Positions 17,172-27,527 of a stretch of DNA of 64,000 nt are shown one piece after another (the first letter of the stretch is position 1; each line of letters opens with the position of its first letter). The stretch is from Alteromonas macleodii (GTDB lineage Bacteria; Pseudomonadota; Gammaproteobacteria; Enterobacterales; Alteromonadaceae). The notes beneath the pieces were generated by a model. That model had not been told where the DNA came from and searched no databases. It saw only the letters and a program-made list of their open reading frames with translations. The DNA lies in assembly GCF_903772925.1 (NCBI RefSeq), contig NZ_LR812090.1, forward strand, positions 748,629-812,628. The letters are read 5' to 3'. A program made the position numbers and the translations under genes.

Positions 17172-18154
17172 TGTTGATGATGTGCAAGCTCAATGGCTTT
17201 TTCCAATGCTTTTCTGAAACTACCGGCGTCGGCTTCACCAGTACCTGCTAAATCTAATGCAGTACCGTGATCTACTGAAGTGCGAACAAAAGGTAATCCT
17301 AATGTGATATTCACTGACGCCCCAAAACCCTTGTATTTTAGCACGGGTAAGCCTTGGTCGTGATACATAGCTAGCACAACATCGGCATTTTCTAGGTATT
17401 TAGGCTGAAATATGGTGTCAGCGGGCAGGGGACCGGTGATCTTAAGGCCTTCGTCTCTTAATTCATTCAGTGCTGGAACAATAGTGTGAATTTCTTCAGT
17501 ACCAATATGGCCATCTTCACCCGCGTGCGGATTTAATCCGCATACGTAAATGTGGGGCTCATTGATGCCAAACTTTAGCTTCAGGTCAGTGTTTATAATA
17601 TGGATAACTTTGTGTAGGCGCTCGCGGGTTATCGCTTTTGCCACGTATTCAAGAGGGATGTGAGTCGTAGCTAGCGCTACATTTAAACCTTCTGTAGCTA
17701 ACAGCATAACCACATCAATGGTATTAGACTGGTAAGCGAAAAACTCAGTATGTCCGCTGAAGGACACCCCTGCTTTGTTAATGATACCTTTATGTACCGG
17801 GCCAGTTACAACAGCGTCAAAGTCACCGTCCATATTGGCCTGGCATGCTTGGCGTAAGGTTTCGACTACATAAAGCCCGTTCTCACTATCAAGCGTTCCG
17901 GGGATAACATCAGCAGTTTTGTCTATCTGCTTTATAAACAACGAACCCGCATCTTGTATCTGCGGGTTATTTGCATCGTAATCGATTAGTGTTAACGGAA
18001 GCCCTAAGGCGCTTGCTCGTGCTTTTAGCATGTCGCCATCGGCAAACACGACAAGCTGGGCTTGCCATGTTTCCTGGGCCAGTTTAATGATCAAATCTGG
18101 CCCGATACCTGCCGGTTCTCCCGGCGTTATTGCTATTTTAATTGGTGTGCTCAT
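17168..18154 (-). CDS. pdxA: 4-hydroxythreonine-4-phosphate dehydrogenase
   Basis: NAD-dependent oxidation of 4-phosphohydroxy-L-threonine in the DXP-dependent pyridoxal phosphate pathway; works with PdxJ, encoded at 28506. The start is set at ATG 18154 ([20 protein letters not shown]), giving 328 residues as in E. coli (329); a longer in-frame reading from 18298 runs into surA and has no similarity. Metal-binding regions SGHTEFFA and [16 protein letters not shown] are present, as is [11 protein letters not shown]. It lies 13 bases after surA and overlaps rsmA by 4. Confidence 0.96.
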   Translation of the reverse strand: MSTPIKIAITPGEPAGIGPDLIIKLAQETWQAQLVVFADGDMLKARASALGLPLTLIDYDANNPQIQDAGSLFIKQIDKTADVIPGTLDSENGLYVVETLRQACQANMDGDFDAVVTGPVHKGIINKAGVSFSGHTEFFAYQSNTIDVVMLLATEGLNVALATTHIPLEYVAKAITRERLHKVIHIINTDLKLKFGINEPHIYVCGLNPHAGEDGHIGTEEIHTIVPALNELRDEGLKITGPLPADTIFQPKYLENADVVLAMYHDQGLPVLKYKGFGASVNITLGLPFVRTSVDHGTALDLAGTGEADAGSFRKALEKAIELAHHQQ

Positions 18155-18167
18155 GAATAACTTATTA

Positions 18168-19451
18168 TTAAGATTCGACAACTTCGACGTAAGCGGCATC
18201 ACGCATCTCACGTAACCAGTTCTCGGTTTCTTCTGAAAATTTACGATTGAAAATAAGCTGAGAAGCTTTCTCTTCTTTGCGTTTATCCGTTGCGTCATCC
18301 ATGCGACGGTCGTTAAGTTGAATCAAGTGCCAGCCGTGAACCGTGCGCACTGGGTCGCTGTATTCGCCAGGTTCAAGCTGTGATAATGCTTCTTTAAACT
18401 CAGGTACATAGTTACCTGGGTCAGACCAACCTAATTCTCCACCGCGAAGGGCCGAGCCCGGGTCTTCCGAATATTCTTTTGCTAACTCTGCAAAGTCCGC
18501 CTCACCGTTTTTCAATTCTTCTTTAAAGCGCACTAGCATCTGTTTTGCTTTTTCTTCGCTTAAAATAATTGATGGCTTAACCAGAATATGGCGCGAGTTA
18601 ACTTCTTCAACGGTAACTTTCTCAATACCGCGAGTATCTAGTACTTTTAGAATGTGAAAGCCTGCGCCGCTTCGGATAGGACCAACAAGCGCATCTTTAT
18701 CTTTATCTTGAATCGCTTCAGCGAAGAGTGTTGGCATAGCATTAATATTCAGCCAGCCCATATCACCACCTTCTAATGCTTCGTTACCCGATGATGAAGC
18801 AATGGCAATTTTAGCAAAATCAGAGCCCGACTCTAATAGTGAGATAACTTTATCTGCGCGGTCACGTGCTGCCTGAATGTCTTCGTCTGTTGGTTCAGGT
18901 GGGAAGCCAATAAGGATATGACCTAAACGGTATTCTGCCTGCGTTGCACCCTGTTGCTCCATTATTTCTATCAGCGTATCTATTTCTTGAGGCGTGATAT
19001 AAACGCGGCGGCGTACGTTTGCGCGGCGTACTTCACCCATAATGATTTCTTCACGAATATCTTCGCGATAGTCATCGTATGCAATGCCTTCAGCGGCTAA
19101 TTGCGCGCGAAGTTGTTCAACGGTCGCATTTTGATTGGCCGCAATATTACCAATGGTTTGCTCAAGTTGAGGGTCACTGATACGAATACCCATACGCTCA
19201 GCCATTTGTAGCTGAAGGCTCTTCGTAATTAAACGCTCAATAGCCTGTGTACGAAGCGCACGGTCTGAAGGTAGCTGTTGGTTGTTAGCTTCAGCGTTGC
19301 GCTTAACGTCTTGTACGAGGGCTTTAATTTCACTCTCAAGTATAACGCCTTGGTCAACAATTACAGCAACGCGGTCAAGCATTACTTCTTGTGCCACGCT
19401 ATTAAACGAGAGTAGGGCACCTAACATCAATGCACGGATAATGAACTTCAT
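18168..19451 (-). CDS. surA: Periplasmic chaperone/peptidyl-prolyl isomerase SurA
   Basis: Escorts unfolded outer-membrane proteins, including LptD, to the BAM complex. The ATG at 19451 is chosen over GTG 19457 because AAGAG is then properly spaced. The 427-residue product has a signal peptide ([21 protein letters not shown]), a helical N-terminal chaperone domain (to about 170), two parvulin domains (about 170-275 and 285-385; second one has [21 protein letters not shown]) and a C-terminal helix. Length equals E. coli SurA (428). It lies 59 bases downstream of lptD, its own client, and upstream of pdxA. Confidence 0.96.
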   Translation of the reverse strand: MKFIIRALMLGALLSFNSVAQEVMLDRVAVIVDQGVILESEIKALVQDVKRNAEANNQQLPSDRALRTQAIERLITKSLQLQMAERMGIRISDPQLEQTIGNIAANQNATVEQLRAQLAAEGIAYDDYREDIREEIIMGEVRRANVRRRVYITPQEIDTLIEIMEQQGATQAEYRLGHILIGFPPEPTDEDIQAARDRADKVISLLESGSDFAKIAIASSSGNEALEGGDMGWLNINAMPTLFAEAIQDKDKDALVGPIRSGAGFHILKVLDTRGIEKVTVEEVNSRHILVKPSIILSEEKAKQMLVRFKEELKNGEADFAELAKEYSEDPGSALRGGELGWSDPGNYVPEFKEALSQLEPGEYSDPVRTVHGWHLIQLNDRRMDDATDKRKEEKASQLIFNRKFSEETENWLREMRDAAYVEVVES

Positions 19452-19510
19452 ACACACTCTTTTATTATTGGTTAATTGCTTTCAAGCGCTGCTGAGCGCT
19501 CAACTGCGGG

Positions 19511-21769
19511 TTAATTTAAACTATAAGGCTGGCGATAGCCAAACATACCGTCTTCAAGCATGCTTCTTTGGGTTCCCGACGAACCAATGCCTTTGAAGAT
19601 AAACTGTAGCGAAACACCAGAGTCAAAATCATCCGTTGTTTGGACGCCACTGTCGTTGTAGCGGTTGTTCAAACTGCGCTGAGCAACAAGTCGAACTGCC
19701 CAGCAGCACGACTCATATTGAATACCTGCGTAGGTTTCCACACTTCGATTGCGCTCTAAATCTCGATAAGTACGTCCAACCCACTGCCAATTCTCAGAAA
19801 TTGGCCAGCTTGCTGAAACACCAATTTGATTAATGGTTTCACCACTAAGGTCGCGAACGTAGCGATGACTTAATTGAATAAAGCGCGCGTCATCTTTACG
19901 GTATTCAATGCCCACGCTGCTCAGGTCAACTTTGTCTGTATCAGTGGTGACCTGCACATCAGAATGGAAAAACCAATTTTGGTTAAAGCGCCAATCTACC
20001 TCAGCGGCAAGGGCTGAACGATCTTGATTTTTAGTTGCCGCAACCACTTTGTTATCTTCAAGGTAGAATATCTGACCCACACTAAGAACGAATTGTTCCC
20101 GATTGTTTTTATCTAACATGCGTGTGGTAGCACCAAGGGTAATCTGGTTGTTGTCGCTAATTCTATCAAGGCCAGTAAACTCTTGGCCTCGAAACAAGCC
20201 TTCAACATCGGTCAACAGCGGTGTTGAGTCATAAAAGCCGATGGCAGTTTGATCTTCATAAGACGTGTAAAGATACTGAATTTTAGGTTCAAGGGTCATC
20301 GACATATCGTCACTAAACCAAGATGTATCTCTTTCGAAGTATAGTGCACCGTAAAGACGAGCCTGACCAAGGGTACGCTCTACATCTTCTTCTAAATCGG
20401 TTCCTTCCACATTGTCTTGCTGATATACAGTTTGAAAAACTGTGGTTTCGGCAACGACTTCACCCCACGCCGCGCGAACCGGTACAGCAAGCGTTGGCGC
20501 AATGTGGAATCGCGTTGCGGTTGGCGCAGTATCTAACGTGTTGTCGAAATGAGCGACTTCTGAGTCAAGGTTAAACTCAAAGTATTCGCCTAGTGCTTTG
20601 TTGTAGTTAACTTTAATTTCTGGAACAGCGCGATAGCTGTCAGCAGTATCACCTAATACTTCGAAATCTTTAACCTGCATACTGACTGAAAGGTTCTGAG
20701 AGTAGTAACTCAAACCAATATTTCGGTATAGATGGGTATCAGAGCGGCTGTAGTAGTCTGACCCAAGGTCTACTATGTAGTTATCGTCACTTAGTCCGTT
20801 GAAATCAATATTGAGCAGCCAGTTATCAGCAATTAACCCTTGGTGTTCAAGGCGATAAAAATATCGGTCTGGGTTACCTGAAATATCCGAATCACTTGGT
20901 AGATATTCAACGTAGGCTGTACCTTGACTGCGTTCTGTTAGGTAACGAAACTCGGTATTTAGCTGAAGACCGCGCAATGACATTAATCGGGGGGATATAG
21001 TCATGTCGTAGTTAGGCGCAATATTCCAGTAAAAAGGCTGAGTGTAGTCTACGCCAGTTCGACTAGAACTCGTCAGCTCGGGAAATAACAAGCCGGTTTG
21101 TCGCTCATTACTTACTGGAAACGCAAAATAAGGCAAGTAAAATACAGGAACATCGGCAATGTAGAACCTGGTGTGTTTGGCTTGACCCCATACCGTCCCT
21201 TTTTCCAAGCTGATTTCGCTGGCGCGAATCATCCAGTCTTCATCACCCTCTGGGCAAGTAGAGAAACTTACTTCCTTTAGAACTATGCCGGTATCTGTAT
21301 CTAACAAAATATCTTCGGCTGCACCTTGTCCTACAAACCCAGTCAGCTTATAGCGGGTATTTTGCATCTCCAAGCGCTCTTCTTCAGAACGCAAGGTTAC
21401 CGCATCGCTTTCCACTTTTAGTTGCGCATCTTGGTAGGTTACATCGCCTTTTGCAATAAGGTCGCGCCCACTACCGGTTCCATTAACTTGTGCCTGCGAG
21501 GCACTGATTATCGCGGTGTCTGACGTTATGTCTACATTGCCAGAAAACAGAGCTACAGTGTCTTGAATGATTTCTGTACGATTAGCTTCAACTTTAACAT
21601 GGCCCTTAGGCATCAATGCTTGGCTACTAAAAGTAACAGGTTCGACTGAGCAGAATGCAAGAGGGGCTGCATCTGAGTTTGATTGAGAATTTGAAGCTGT
21701 CGTTTCCTGTGCAAACGCGACCGTAGGCAAAAGAGTCGCGGAAACAAGCATGGCGCAGGTGTTTTTCAT
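19511..21769 (-). CDS. lptD: LPS-assembly outer membrane protein LptD
   Basis: With LptE it inserts lipopolysaccharide into the outer leaflet of the outer membrane. The 752-residue protein has a signal peptide (about 1-20), an OstA/LptA-like beta-jellyroll (about 50-200) and a large beta-barrel. The four cysteines that form the two disulfides needed for maturation in E. coli have counterparts here: Cys40, Cys172 and the pair Cys688-Cys689 in ESCCWAVRLVAQR. dsbC, the isomerase system, is at 24357. It is the first gene of the leftward series and divergent from djlA. Confidence 0.95.
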   Translation of the reverse strand: MKNTCAMLVSATLLPTVAFAQETTASNSQSNSDAAPLAFCSVEPVTFSSQALMPKGHVKVEANRTEIIQDTVALFSGNVDITSDTAIISASQAQVNGTGSGRDLIAKGDVTYQDAQLKVESDAVTLRSEEERLEMQNTRYKLTGFVGQGAAEDILLDTDTGIVLKEVSFSTCPEGDEDWMIRASEISLEKGTVWGQAKHTRFYIADVPVFYLPYFAFPVSNERQTGLLFPELTSSSRTGVDYTQPFYWNIAPNYDMTISPRLMSLRGLQLNTEFRYLTERSQGTAYVEYLPSDSDISGNPDRYFYRLEHQGLIADNWLLNIDFNGLSDDNYIVDLGSDYYSRSDTHLYRNIGLSYYSQNLSVSMQVKDFEVLGDTADSYRAVPEIKVNYNKALGEYFEFNLDSEVAHFDNTLDTAPTATRFHIAPTLAVPVRAAWGEVVAETTVFQTVYQQDNVEGTDLEEDVERTLGQARLYGALYFERDTSWFSDDMSMTLEPKIQYLYTSYEDQTAIGFYDSTPLLTDVEGLFRGQEFTGLDRISDNNQITLGATTRMLDKNNREQFVLSVGQIFYLEDNKVVAATKNQDRSALAAEVDWRFNQNWFFHSDVQVTTDTDKVDLSSVGIEYRKDDARFIQLSHRYVRDLSGETINQIGVSASWPISENWQWVGRTYRDLERNRSVETYAGIQYESCCWAVRLVAQRSLNNRYNDSGVQTTDDFDSGVSLQFIFKGIGSSGTQRSMLEDGMFGYRQPYSLN

Positions 21770-22176
21770 GCGTAAATGGGTGGCCTGTTTTGTTGTATGT
21801 TGCTTTTAAACCCAAGTAAGACGACTTGCGTCTCGGTTAGTTCGACATAACGATTAAAAAAACCAGTGATCAAGCGCCCTTTACTGCTTTTACCGTAGAA
21901 AAGCTTGGGGCTCACTAGCTATTACTATTTTATACAAGCGCTCAATTCTAAGCGCTTCTGTCGCAATTACCAACCATTCAGGCAAAAAAATGCACTTTTA
22001 TATGCACAACACATCAAAGACAGCGGTAATTAGCGGCAGTAAGCTTGATTTCGCTCTGCTTAAGCCCTAGTTAATTAACTTATGTATTTGATATGATGAT
22101 TAACGCGCTTTGCACGGCGTGAATTAACGACAGTAACATCAACTTTCTAAACAGTGCACCAATGGAGAATGACGCG
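21770..22176. other. Divergent lptD/djlA promoter region
   Basis: 407 bases without a gene, holding the leftward promoter for lptD-surA-pdxA-rsmA-apaG-apaH and the rightward one for djlA. lptD is a sigma-E target in E. coli, but I could not find a convincing GGAACTT/TCTAA pair here. GGAG at 22164-22167 is the ribosome binding site of djlA. No repeats stand out. Confidence 0.4.
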
Positions 22177-23046
22177 ATGTCAATTTGGGGAAAAATCCTC
22201 GGCGCCTTGTTCGGCTTTATGTTTTTGAAAATACCAGGCGCGATCCTAGGGCTGGTAGTCGGACACTTTTTTGATAAAGCCTATCGCCAAGACTTTAATC
22301 AACTAGGTGGCTTTGGGCGCTTTTTTACTGATCAGGACAATTTAAAGCAGCAAGCCATTTTCTTTCATAGCTTGTTTAGTGCATTAGGTCATCTTGCTAA
22401 GTCTGACGGCAAGGTGACTGATAGAGAGATTCAAATTGCTACAGCGCTAATGGACGAAATGCGCCTGACAGGCGATGCCCGCCGAGAAGCACAGGATGCA
22501 TTCAGAGAGGGCAAAGCACGAGACTTCCCTTTAGTGGATACGTTAAAAGGCTTCTATGATGCCAGCCACGGTCGACGGGATATTCTGCAAGTATTCTTGG
22601 AAATTCTTATTCAAGCGGCGTTTGCCGACGGTCAGCTTTCTCAAGAAGAATACAACGTATTAGAAAAAGTGGCGAAACCTCTGGGTTTTAGGCGTCGTGA
22701 TTTAGATTACCTTATTTCGATGTATGAAGCTGAAATTCGATTCAGACAACGGGCACACTCAGGTGCGGGGCAACGTGCTCACTCGGGGGCAGGACAGCGG
22801 CACCGTGGTCAGCAATCGGCCTACTCAGAACAGCAAAGCTTAGATGATGCCTATCGCATTCTAGGCGTAGCAGCATCTGACGATGAGAAAGTAATAAAGC
22901 GAGCTTACAGAAAGCGCATGGCTGAACATCATCCAGATAAACTCGTGTCTAAAGGCTTGCCAGAACAGGCGATGGAGATTGCCAAAAAGAAGGCGCAAGA
23001 TATTCAGTCAGCTTACGAGTTGATTAAGCAAAAGCGTGGCTTCTAA
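22177..23046 (+). CDS. djlA: Membrane-anchored DnaJ-like co-chaperone DjlA
   Basis: A type III J-protein that stimulates DnaK at the inner membrane. The start is ATG 22177 (MSIWGKILGALFGFMFLK), 9 bases after GGAG and matching the E. coli N-terminus; 289 residues result. Features in order: an N-terminal membrane segment with glycine-rich dimerisation face (to about 30), a TerB-like helical domain (about 55-185), a Gly/Gln/His linker, and a C-terminal J domain with the HPD motif (AEHHPDK). The linker holds a tandem copy of an octapeptide (AHSGAGQR twice, 22754-22801). Stop codon abuts the xerD ATG. Confidence 0.94.
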   Translation: MSIWGKILGALFGFMFLKIPGAILGLVVGHFFDKAYRQDFNQLGGFGRFFTDQDNLKQQAIFFHSLFSALGHLAKSDGKVTDREIQIATALMDEMRLTGDARREAQDAFREGKARDFPLVDTLKGFYDASHGRRDILQVFLEILIQAAFADGQLSQEEYNVLEKVAKPLGFRRRDLDYLISMYEAEIRFRQRAHSGAGQRAHSGAGQRHRGQQSAYSEQQSLDDAYRILGVAASDDEKVIKRAYRKRMAEHHPDKLVSKGLPEQAMEIAKKKAQDIQSAYELIKQKRGF

Positions 23047-23973
23047 ATGGCAAAAATTGAACGTGAGTTAACCTATGTGCCTGCGGCAAGTCAGGCACAT
23101 ATTGATGGTTTTATTGAAATGTTGTGGCTCGAAAAAGGGCTTTCAGAACATACTCAGCAAAGCTATCGCACCGACCTCACTAAGCTTGCCATTTACAGCA
23201 ACAATCAAGGGGTGAAGGATATTGCTGTGCTGACCACTGAACAGCTTCAAGATTACCTTGCCTATCGCCATGATAAAGGCCTGTCCACTCGCAGCACGCA
23301 ACGCGCGCTTAGCGCCATTCGCGCCTTTTTTGTGTTTCTTATAAGCAAACAAATTCGCGTAGACAGCCCTGTTTCTGCGTTGTCTAACCCAAAAACGCCA
23401 AAAGCCTTGCCTTCTTCTTTAAGTGAGCAGCAGGTTGAAGATTTACTTAATGCCCCTTTAACTGACGACCCAATTGAATGCCGAGACAAAAGCATGCTTG
23501 AAGTCCTCTATGCTACGGGCCTGCGTGTAAGTGAGTTAATAGGGTTAACGATGGACCAAGTTAGCCTTCAACAAGGCGTGGTAAGGGTGGTAGGTAAAGG
23601 AAACAAAGAGCGCTTAGTACCTCTTGGGGAAGATGCAATCGAATGGTTACTAACCTATATAAAAACCGCCCGGCCTATTCTTGCCACAAAAACCTCTGAC
23701 GTGGTTTTTCTAAGTAAACGCGGACAAAAAATGACGCGCCAAACATTTTGGCATCGCATTAAGTACTATGCGGTTAAAGCAGGTATTGAACAACATTTAT
23801 CCCCCCATACATTACGCCATGCTTTTGCTACGCATCTGTTAAACCACGGCGCAGATTTACGTGTAGTACAAATGTTGTTAGGTCATAGCGACTTATCTAC
23901 AACCCAAATTTATACCCATGTAGCGACAGAGCGACTGCAGACGCTTATTCATAGTCATCACCCCCGAGGCTAA
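23047..23973 (+). CDS. xerD: Site-specific tyrosine recombinase XerD
   Basis: With XerC it resolves chromosome dimers at dif under FtsK control. The 308-residue protein has the SAM-like core-binding domain (about 20-110) and the catalytic domain. The active-site residues are visible: Arg160 (ATGLRVSEL), the beta-hairpin Lys in VGKGNKERLVPL, His254 and Arg257 (HTLRH), His280 (GHSDLSTTQ) and nucleophile Tyr289. Position next to dsbC and recJ, as in E. coli, identifies it as XerD rather than XerC. It starts one base after the djlA stop, so it is likely translated with it. Confidence 0.95.
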   Translation: MAKIERELTYVPAASQAHIDGFIEMLWLEKGLSEHTQQSYRTDLTKLAIYSNNQGVKDIAVLTTEQLQDYLAYRHDKGLSTRSTQRALSAIRAFFVFLISKQIRVDSPVSALSNPKTPKALPSSLSEQQVEDLLNAPLTDDPIECRDKSMLEVLYATGLRVSELIGLTMDQVSLQQGVVRVVGKGNKERLVPLGEDAIEWLLTYIKTARPILATKTSDVVFLSKRGQKMTRQTFWHRIKYYAVKAGIEQHLSPHTLRHAFATHLLNHGADLRVVQMLLGHSDLSTTQIYTHVATERLQTLIHSHHPRG

Positions 23974-24356
23974 CGAGTACAAAAATGCATTGAGCAAGAA
24001 TGCTACAAACTGAGCTCTGTGTACGACGAGGCTCTGCTTATGCATGTATTAAACGAAAAGGGGTGTGATAGGATATAAATGAAGGATTACTTTAGATTAA
24101 GCGTAGTAGCCCAATACTGGGGGGTTGTAGTTTATTAACCCCGTGGTTACCTTAAGAGCATTCTGTTGCAGCGCAATGCACAGATAATCAAAAAATTAGC
24201 GAGAAAAGTGCAATTTTTTGCTAAGTTCGTCGGTCTGAAAGTAATGAGTATGAAAATGTTTAGTGGTTGCCTTAAGATGAAAGCACATATTTAGGCAGCT
24301 GCAATCTAGGCCAAGTGAGTACAAACAAGCTTAAATGGCGAAATGGAGAGTATTTA
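23974..24356. other. xerD-dsbC intergenic region
   Basis: 383 bases with no convincing ORF. A modest inverted repeat (GGGGTT ... AACCCC, about 24120-24143, 10-base loop) without a T run is the only structure seen. GGAGAG at 24345-24350 is the ribosome binding site that sets the dsbC start. Confidence 0.4.
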
Positions 24357-25079
24357 GTGAAAGCAGTAAAGAAAATTTTGTTAGCCAGCGTAGTAGCGGC
24401 AGGTTCTCTGTTAGGGTTGAGCGCGCAAGCTGCTGACGAAGCCGCTATCCGCGATAAATTAACGTCAATGCTTGGGCTAGATGTAGAAACTATTGCCGAT
24501 TCTCCTGTATCTGGTTTGGTTCAGGTATCTACAAACCGCGGCTTGTTTTATGTAAGTGAAAACGGACAATACTTGCTTCAGGCTCGTGTTTTTAACATTG
24601 ATGAAGAAATGCGCAACGAAACAGAACTCGCCCTTTCAGGCTTGCGTAAAGAGGGCGTTGCATCAATGGAATCGTCGTCTATTACGTTTAAAGCTAAAAA
24701 CGAAAAGCACGAAATAAGCGTGTTCACAGACATCACTTGCGGCTACTGCCGTAAATTTCATAACGAAATTGACGAGCTTAACGATGCCGGTATTACGGTT
24801 CATTACCTAGCGTTCCCACGTTCTGGGCTAAATAGCCAGAACTATGAAGATATGGTGTCAGTATGGTGTGCTGAAAACCCGCAAAGCGCATTAACAAAAG
24901 CTAAAGCTGGCAACGATGTGGTAAGCGCTAGCTGCAAAAACAAAGTGGCAGAGCAATATATGCTAGGCCAAAAACTAGGGGTGAACGGCACGCCTAATAT
25001 CGTGTTGCCTGATGGTTCATTGATTCCTGGTTACCAGCCTGCCGCATTGCTCGCAAAAGCGTTGGAAGGCGAAGAGTAG
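24357..25079 (+). CDS. dsbC: Thiol:disulfide interchange protein DsbC
   Basis: Periplasmic disulfide isomerase that reshuffles wrong disulfides and is kept reduced by DsbD. The GTG at 24357 is preferred over upstream starts since GGAGAG precedes it and the signal peptide then begins directly (VKAVKKILLASVVAAGSLLGLSAQA), giving 240 residues against 236 in E. coli. An N-terminal dimerisation domain is followed by a thioredoxin fold with the active site CGYC (Cys128, Cys131) and the cis-proline loop GVNGTPNIVLPDG. LptD, encoded nearby, has the four cysteines of a disulfide-dependent client. A terminator follows. Confidence 0.95.
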   Translation: MKAVKKILLASVVAAGSLLGLSAQAADEAAIRDKLTSMLGLDVETIADSPVSGLVQVSTNRGLFYVSENGQYLLQARVFNIDEEMRNETELALSGLRKEGVASMESSSITFKAKNEKHEISVFTDITCGYCRKFHNEIDELNDAGITVHYLAFPRSGLNSQNYEDMVSVWCAENPQSALTKAKAGNDVVSASCKNKVAEQYMLGQKLGVNGTPNIVLPDGSLIPGYQPAALLAKALEGEE

Positions 25080-25105
25080 TCATTTAAACTCTTTAGTTAC
25101 TGACA

Positions 25106-25138
25106 TGAAAAAAACGCACGCATTGTGCGTTTTTTTGT
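25106..25138 (+). terminator. Terminator after dsbC
   Basis: AAAAAACGCAC-gcatt-GTGCGTTTTTTT, a GC-containing stem with A and T tracts on its two sides. Confidence 0.9.
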
Positions 25139-25329
25139 TTTCTGCGGTATGATTCATAGCGTTATTTTTCTTACGTTCTTTCGTATGGTTTCACTTTGCA
25201 GTTAGCGCAGAGCTTCTATTTGAAAACGTGTATTCTTTATTGAATATATTCAATTTAAGTTTGCCTAAACTTTCTTAATATCAAGTGTTTAAGATAACTG
25301 CAATCACAGTATTGGTTTAGTGGTATTTC

Positions 25330-27051
25330 ATGATTTTGCCTATTGTTCGCCGCGAGGTATCCGGCGCCTCGTTAAGCTCCGACTTACACCCTGTTATCGA
25401 CAGAATTTACCGCGGTCGCAATATTGCGAATATGGATGACTTGGAGAATGGCCTTAAAGGACTTACGCATTTCAATGTATTAAAAGGGATGCCTCAAGCC
25501 GCGCAAATCCTTGCCAATGCCGTTGTGCAAAATAAGCGCGTTATCATAGTGGGCGATTTTGATGCCGATGGCGCTACCAGTACATCGGTATGTATACTGG
25601 CGCTTCGAGCTATGGGCTATCACAACGTTGATTTCCTTGTACCTAATCGCTTTGATTTTGGTTATGGGCTTAGCGTACCTATTGTCGATGAGGCAGCGAA
25701 ACTAGGTGCCGAGGTTATTGTAACCGTGGATAACGGCATATCTTGTATTGACGGTGTAACCCATGCTAAATCTTTAGGTATGCAGGTTGTGGTGACCGAT
25801 CACCACTTGCCAGGTGATACATTACCGCCAGCTGATGCGATAGTGAACCCTAACCAACCTGGCTGTGAATTTCCCTCTAAAAACTTAGCTGGCGTGGGTG
25901 TGGCTTTTTATATCATGCTTGCGCTTAAAGCTGAGCTACAGCAGCAAGGGTATTTTGAGAAAGTAGGTATTGCACCACCCAACTTAGCTTCCCTGTTAGA
26001 TATTGTTGCTGTTGGCACCGTGGCCGATGTGGTGGTTTTAGATAAAAATAACCGAATTTTAGTTCACCAAGGTCTTCAGCGTATCCGTGCTGGTAAGTGT
26101 CGACCAGGTATTAAAGCGCTAGTTGAAGTCGCAAACCGCGATTGCGCGCACCTAACCTCCACCGACTTGGGCTTTGTAGTAGGTCCCAGACTTAATGCTG
26201 CCGGTCGCTTAGACGATATGTCGCAAGGCATTGCTTGCTTACTAGAAGATGAAACCATTCAAGCGCGAATGATAGCGGCAGAGCTCGATGCGCTTAACAA
26301 AGAACGCCGCGAAATTGAAACCGGCATGAAAGCACAAGCCGAAACTGTACTAGAGCAGATGGCACTGGATGAAGGCGATATGCCAAGCGCACTGGTGGTT
26401 TATCGCGAAGACTTTCACCAAGGCGTGATTGGTATTGTGGCAGGCCGGCTAAAAGAGAAGTATCTTAAACCTGTTATCGCTTTCGCTCATCAAGACGATA
26501 TTGTGATTAAAGGCTCGGCGCGCTCCATTCCTGGTGTGCACATTCGCGATGTACTTGATGAAGTAAATACACGCTATCCTGGCGTTATCGAGAAATTTGG
26601 TGGACACGCCATGGCCGCTGGTTTGAGTTTGCCTGTCGCCAAGCTTCCTGACTTCGAGCAGGCTTTTGTTGACGTTGCTCGTACCCATATGGAAAAGCTT
26701 GATGGCAATCATGCACTGCTCTCTGACGGTGATTTATCTTCAGAAGAATTGTGTTTGCCTTTTGCGCATTTATTGCGCCAGGCAGGTCCGTTTGGTCAGG
26801 GTTTTGAATCACCGTTATTTGATGGAGAATTTACGCTTCTCGATCAGCGACTAGTAGGACAAAAGCACCTTAAGATGGTGTTGAAAAGTGATGGCGCCAG
26901 TGAAGTAGACGCTATTGCGTTTAACATTGATTTAAAAGCATGGCCTAACGCCATGGTAAAGCGTGTACATATCGCTTACCGCCTTGATATCAATGTTTTC
27001 AGAGGGCAAGAAACTGTACAGCTTATTATTGAGCAAATAGAAGCGGTTTAA
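25330..27051 (+). CDS. recJ: Single-stranded-DNA-specific exonuclease RecJ
   Basis: A 5'-3' single-strand exonuclease of the RecF recombination and mismatch-repair pathways. The 573-residue protein belongs to the DHH family: motifs VGDFDADGATSTS (motif I), VTVDNG (II), VVVTDHHLPGD (III, the DHH) and NPNQPGCEFPSKNLAGVGVAF (IV) coordinate Mn2+/Mg2+. The DHHA1 domain with GHAMAAGLSL follows, then an OB-fold. Length matches E. coli RecJ (577). recO, in the same pathway, is close by at 27528. Confidence 0.96.
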   Translation: MILPIVRREVSGASLSSDLHPVIDRIYRGRNIANMDDLENGLKGLTHFNVLKGMPQAAQILANAVVQNKRVIIVGDFDADGATSTSVCILALRAMGYHNVDFLVPNRFDFGYGLSVPIVDEAAKLGAEVIVTVDNGISCIDGVTHAKSLGMQVVVTDHHLPGDTLPPADAIVNPNQPGCEFPSKNLAGVGVAFYIMLALKAELQQQGYFEKVGIAPPNLASLLDIVAVGTVADVVVLDKNNRILVHQGLQRIRAGKCRPGIKALVEVANRDCAHLTSTDLGFVVGPRLNAAGRLDDMSQGIACLLEDETIQARMIAAELDALNKERREIETGMKAQAETVLEQMALDEGDMPSALVVYREDFHQGVIGIVAGRLKEKYLKPVIAFAHQDDIVIKGSARSIPGVHIRDVLDEVNTRYPGVIEKFGGHAMAAGLSLPVAKLPDFEQAFVDVARTHMEKLDGNHALLSDGDLSSEELCLPFAHLLRQAGPFGQGFESPLFDGEFTLLDQRLVGQKHLKMVLKSDGASEVDAIAFNIDLKAWPNAMVKRVHIAYRLDINVFRGQETVQLIIEQIEAV

Positions 27052-27158
27052 ACGAAGTTGATTCACGTACAGCATTGAGCCTTCTAAAACCTAGCTAGTC
27101 AAAAAGCGATACGAGCTAAAGAACTAAAGAGCTAAAAAATAAGAAAAAAGAGGCAAGG

Positions 27159-27440
27159 GTGAAAAGCGAACGACAGAAACTGGTGGAAAAGCATAGTCAG
27201 CTTAATCAAACCGACAATATTAAAGTGATTTCTCACGTTCAGCGTGAAGAAAAAGACAGCGATTGGATACGCCACACCATTATGCTAGAAGGCATTGATG
27301 TCCCTTTTATTTACCGGCGAAAACAGCAATATCAAAGTTTAAAAGGGGCTCGAGTAAACGTAACTTATTATCGCCATGTAGAAGATGTGGCTGGCATTGA
27401 ATTTGAAACCATGAAAGTGGTAAGAATTAAACGCAGCTAA
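27159..27440 (+). CDS. Conserved hypothetical protein
   Basis: A 93-residue, highly charged cytoplasmic protein with no signal peptide or membrane segment. Start is GTG 27159 after AAAGAGGCAAG. The middle (DWIRHTIMLEGIDVPFIYRRKQQYQSLKGARVNVTYYRH) reads like a small beta-barrel, but I cannot name a family. It lies between recJ and recO on the same strand; base composition is like its neighbours, and the codon pattern suggests a real gene. Confidence 0.65.
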   Translation: MKSERQKLVEKHSQLNQTDNIKVISHVQREEKDSDWIRHTIMLEGIDVPFIYRRKQQYQSLKGARVNVTYYRHVEDVAGIEFETMKVVRIKRS

Positions 27441-27527
27441 TAAGTTATTTGCCTTTGCAGCTAAAATACACCTTTTAACTTGCACCTAAATAGCTACCGA
27501 TTCGGTGCTAAACAATAGTGAACAACA

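Noticed and set aside
21770..22176. Sigma-E promoter for lptD-surA
   Set aside because: Expected from E. coli, but no adequate GGAACTT and TCTAA pair with proper spacing was found.
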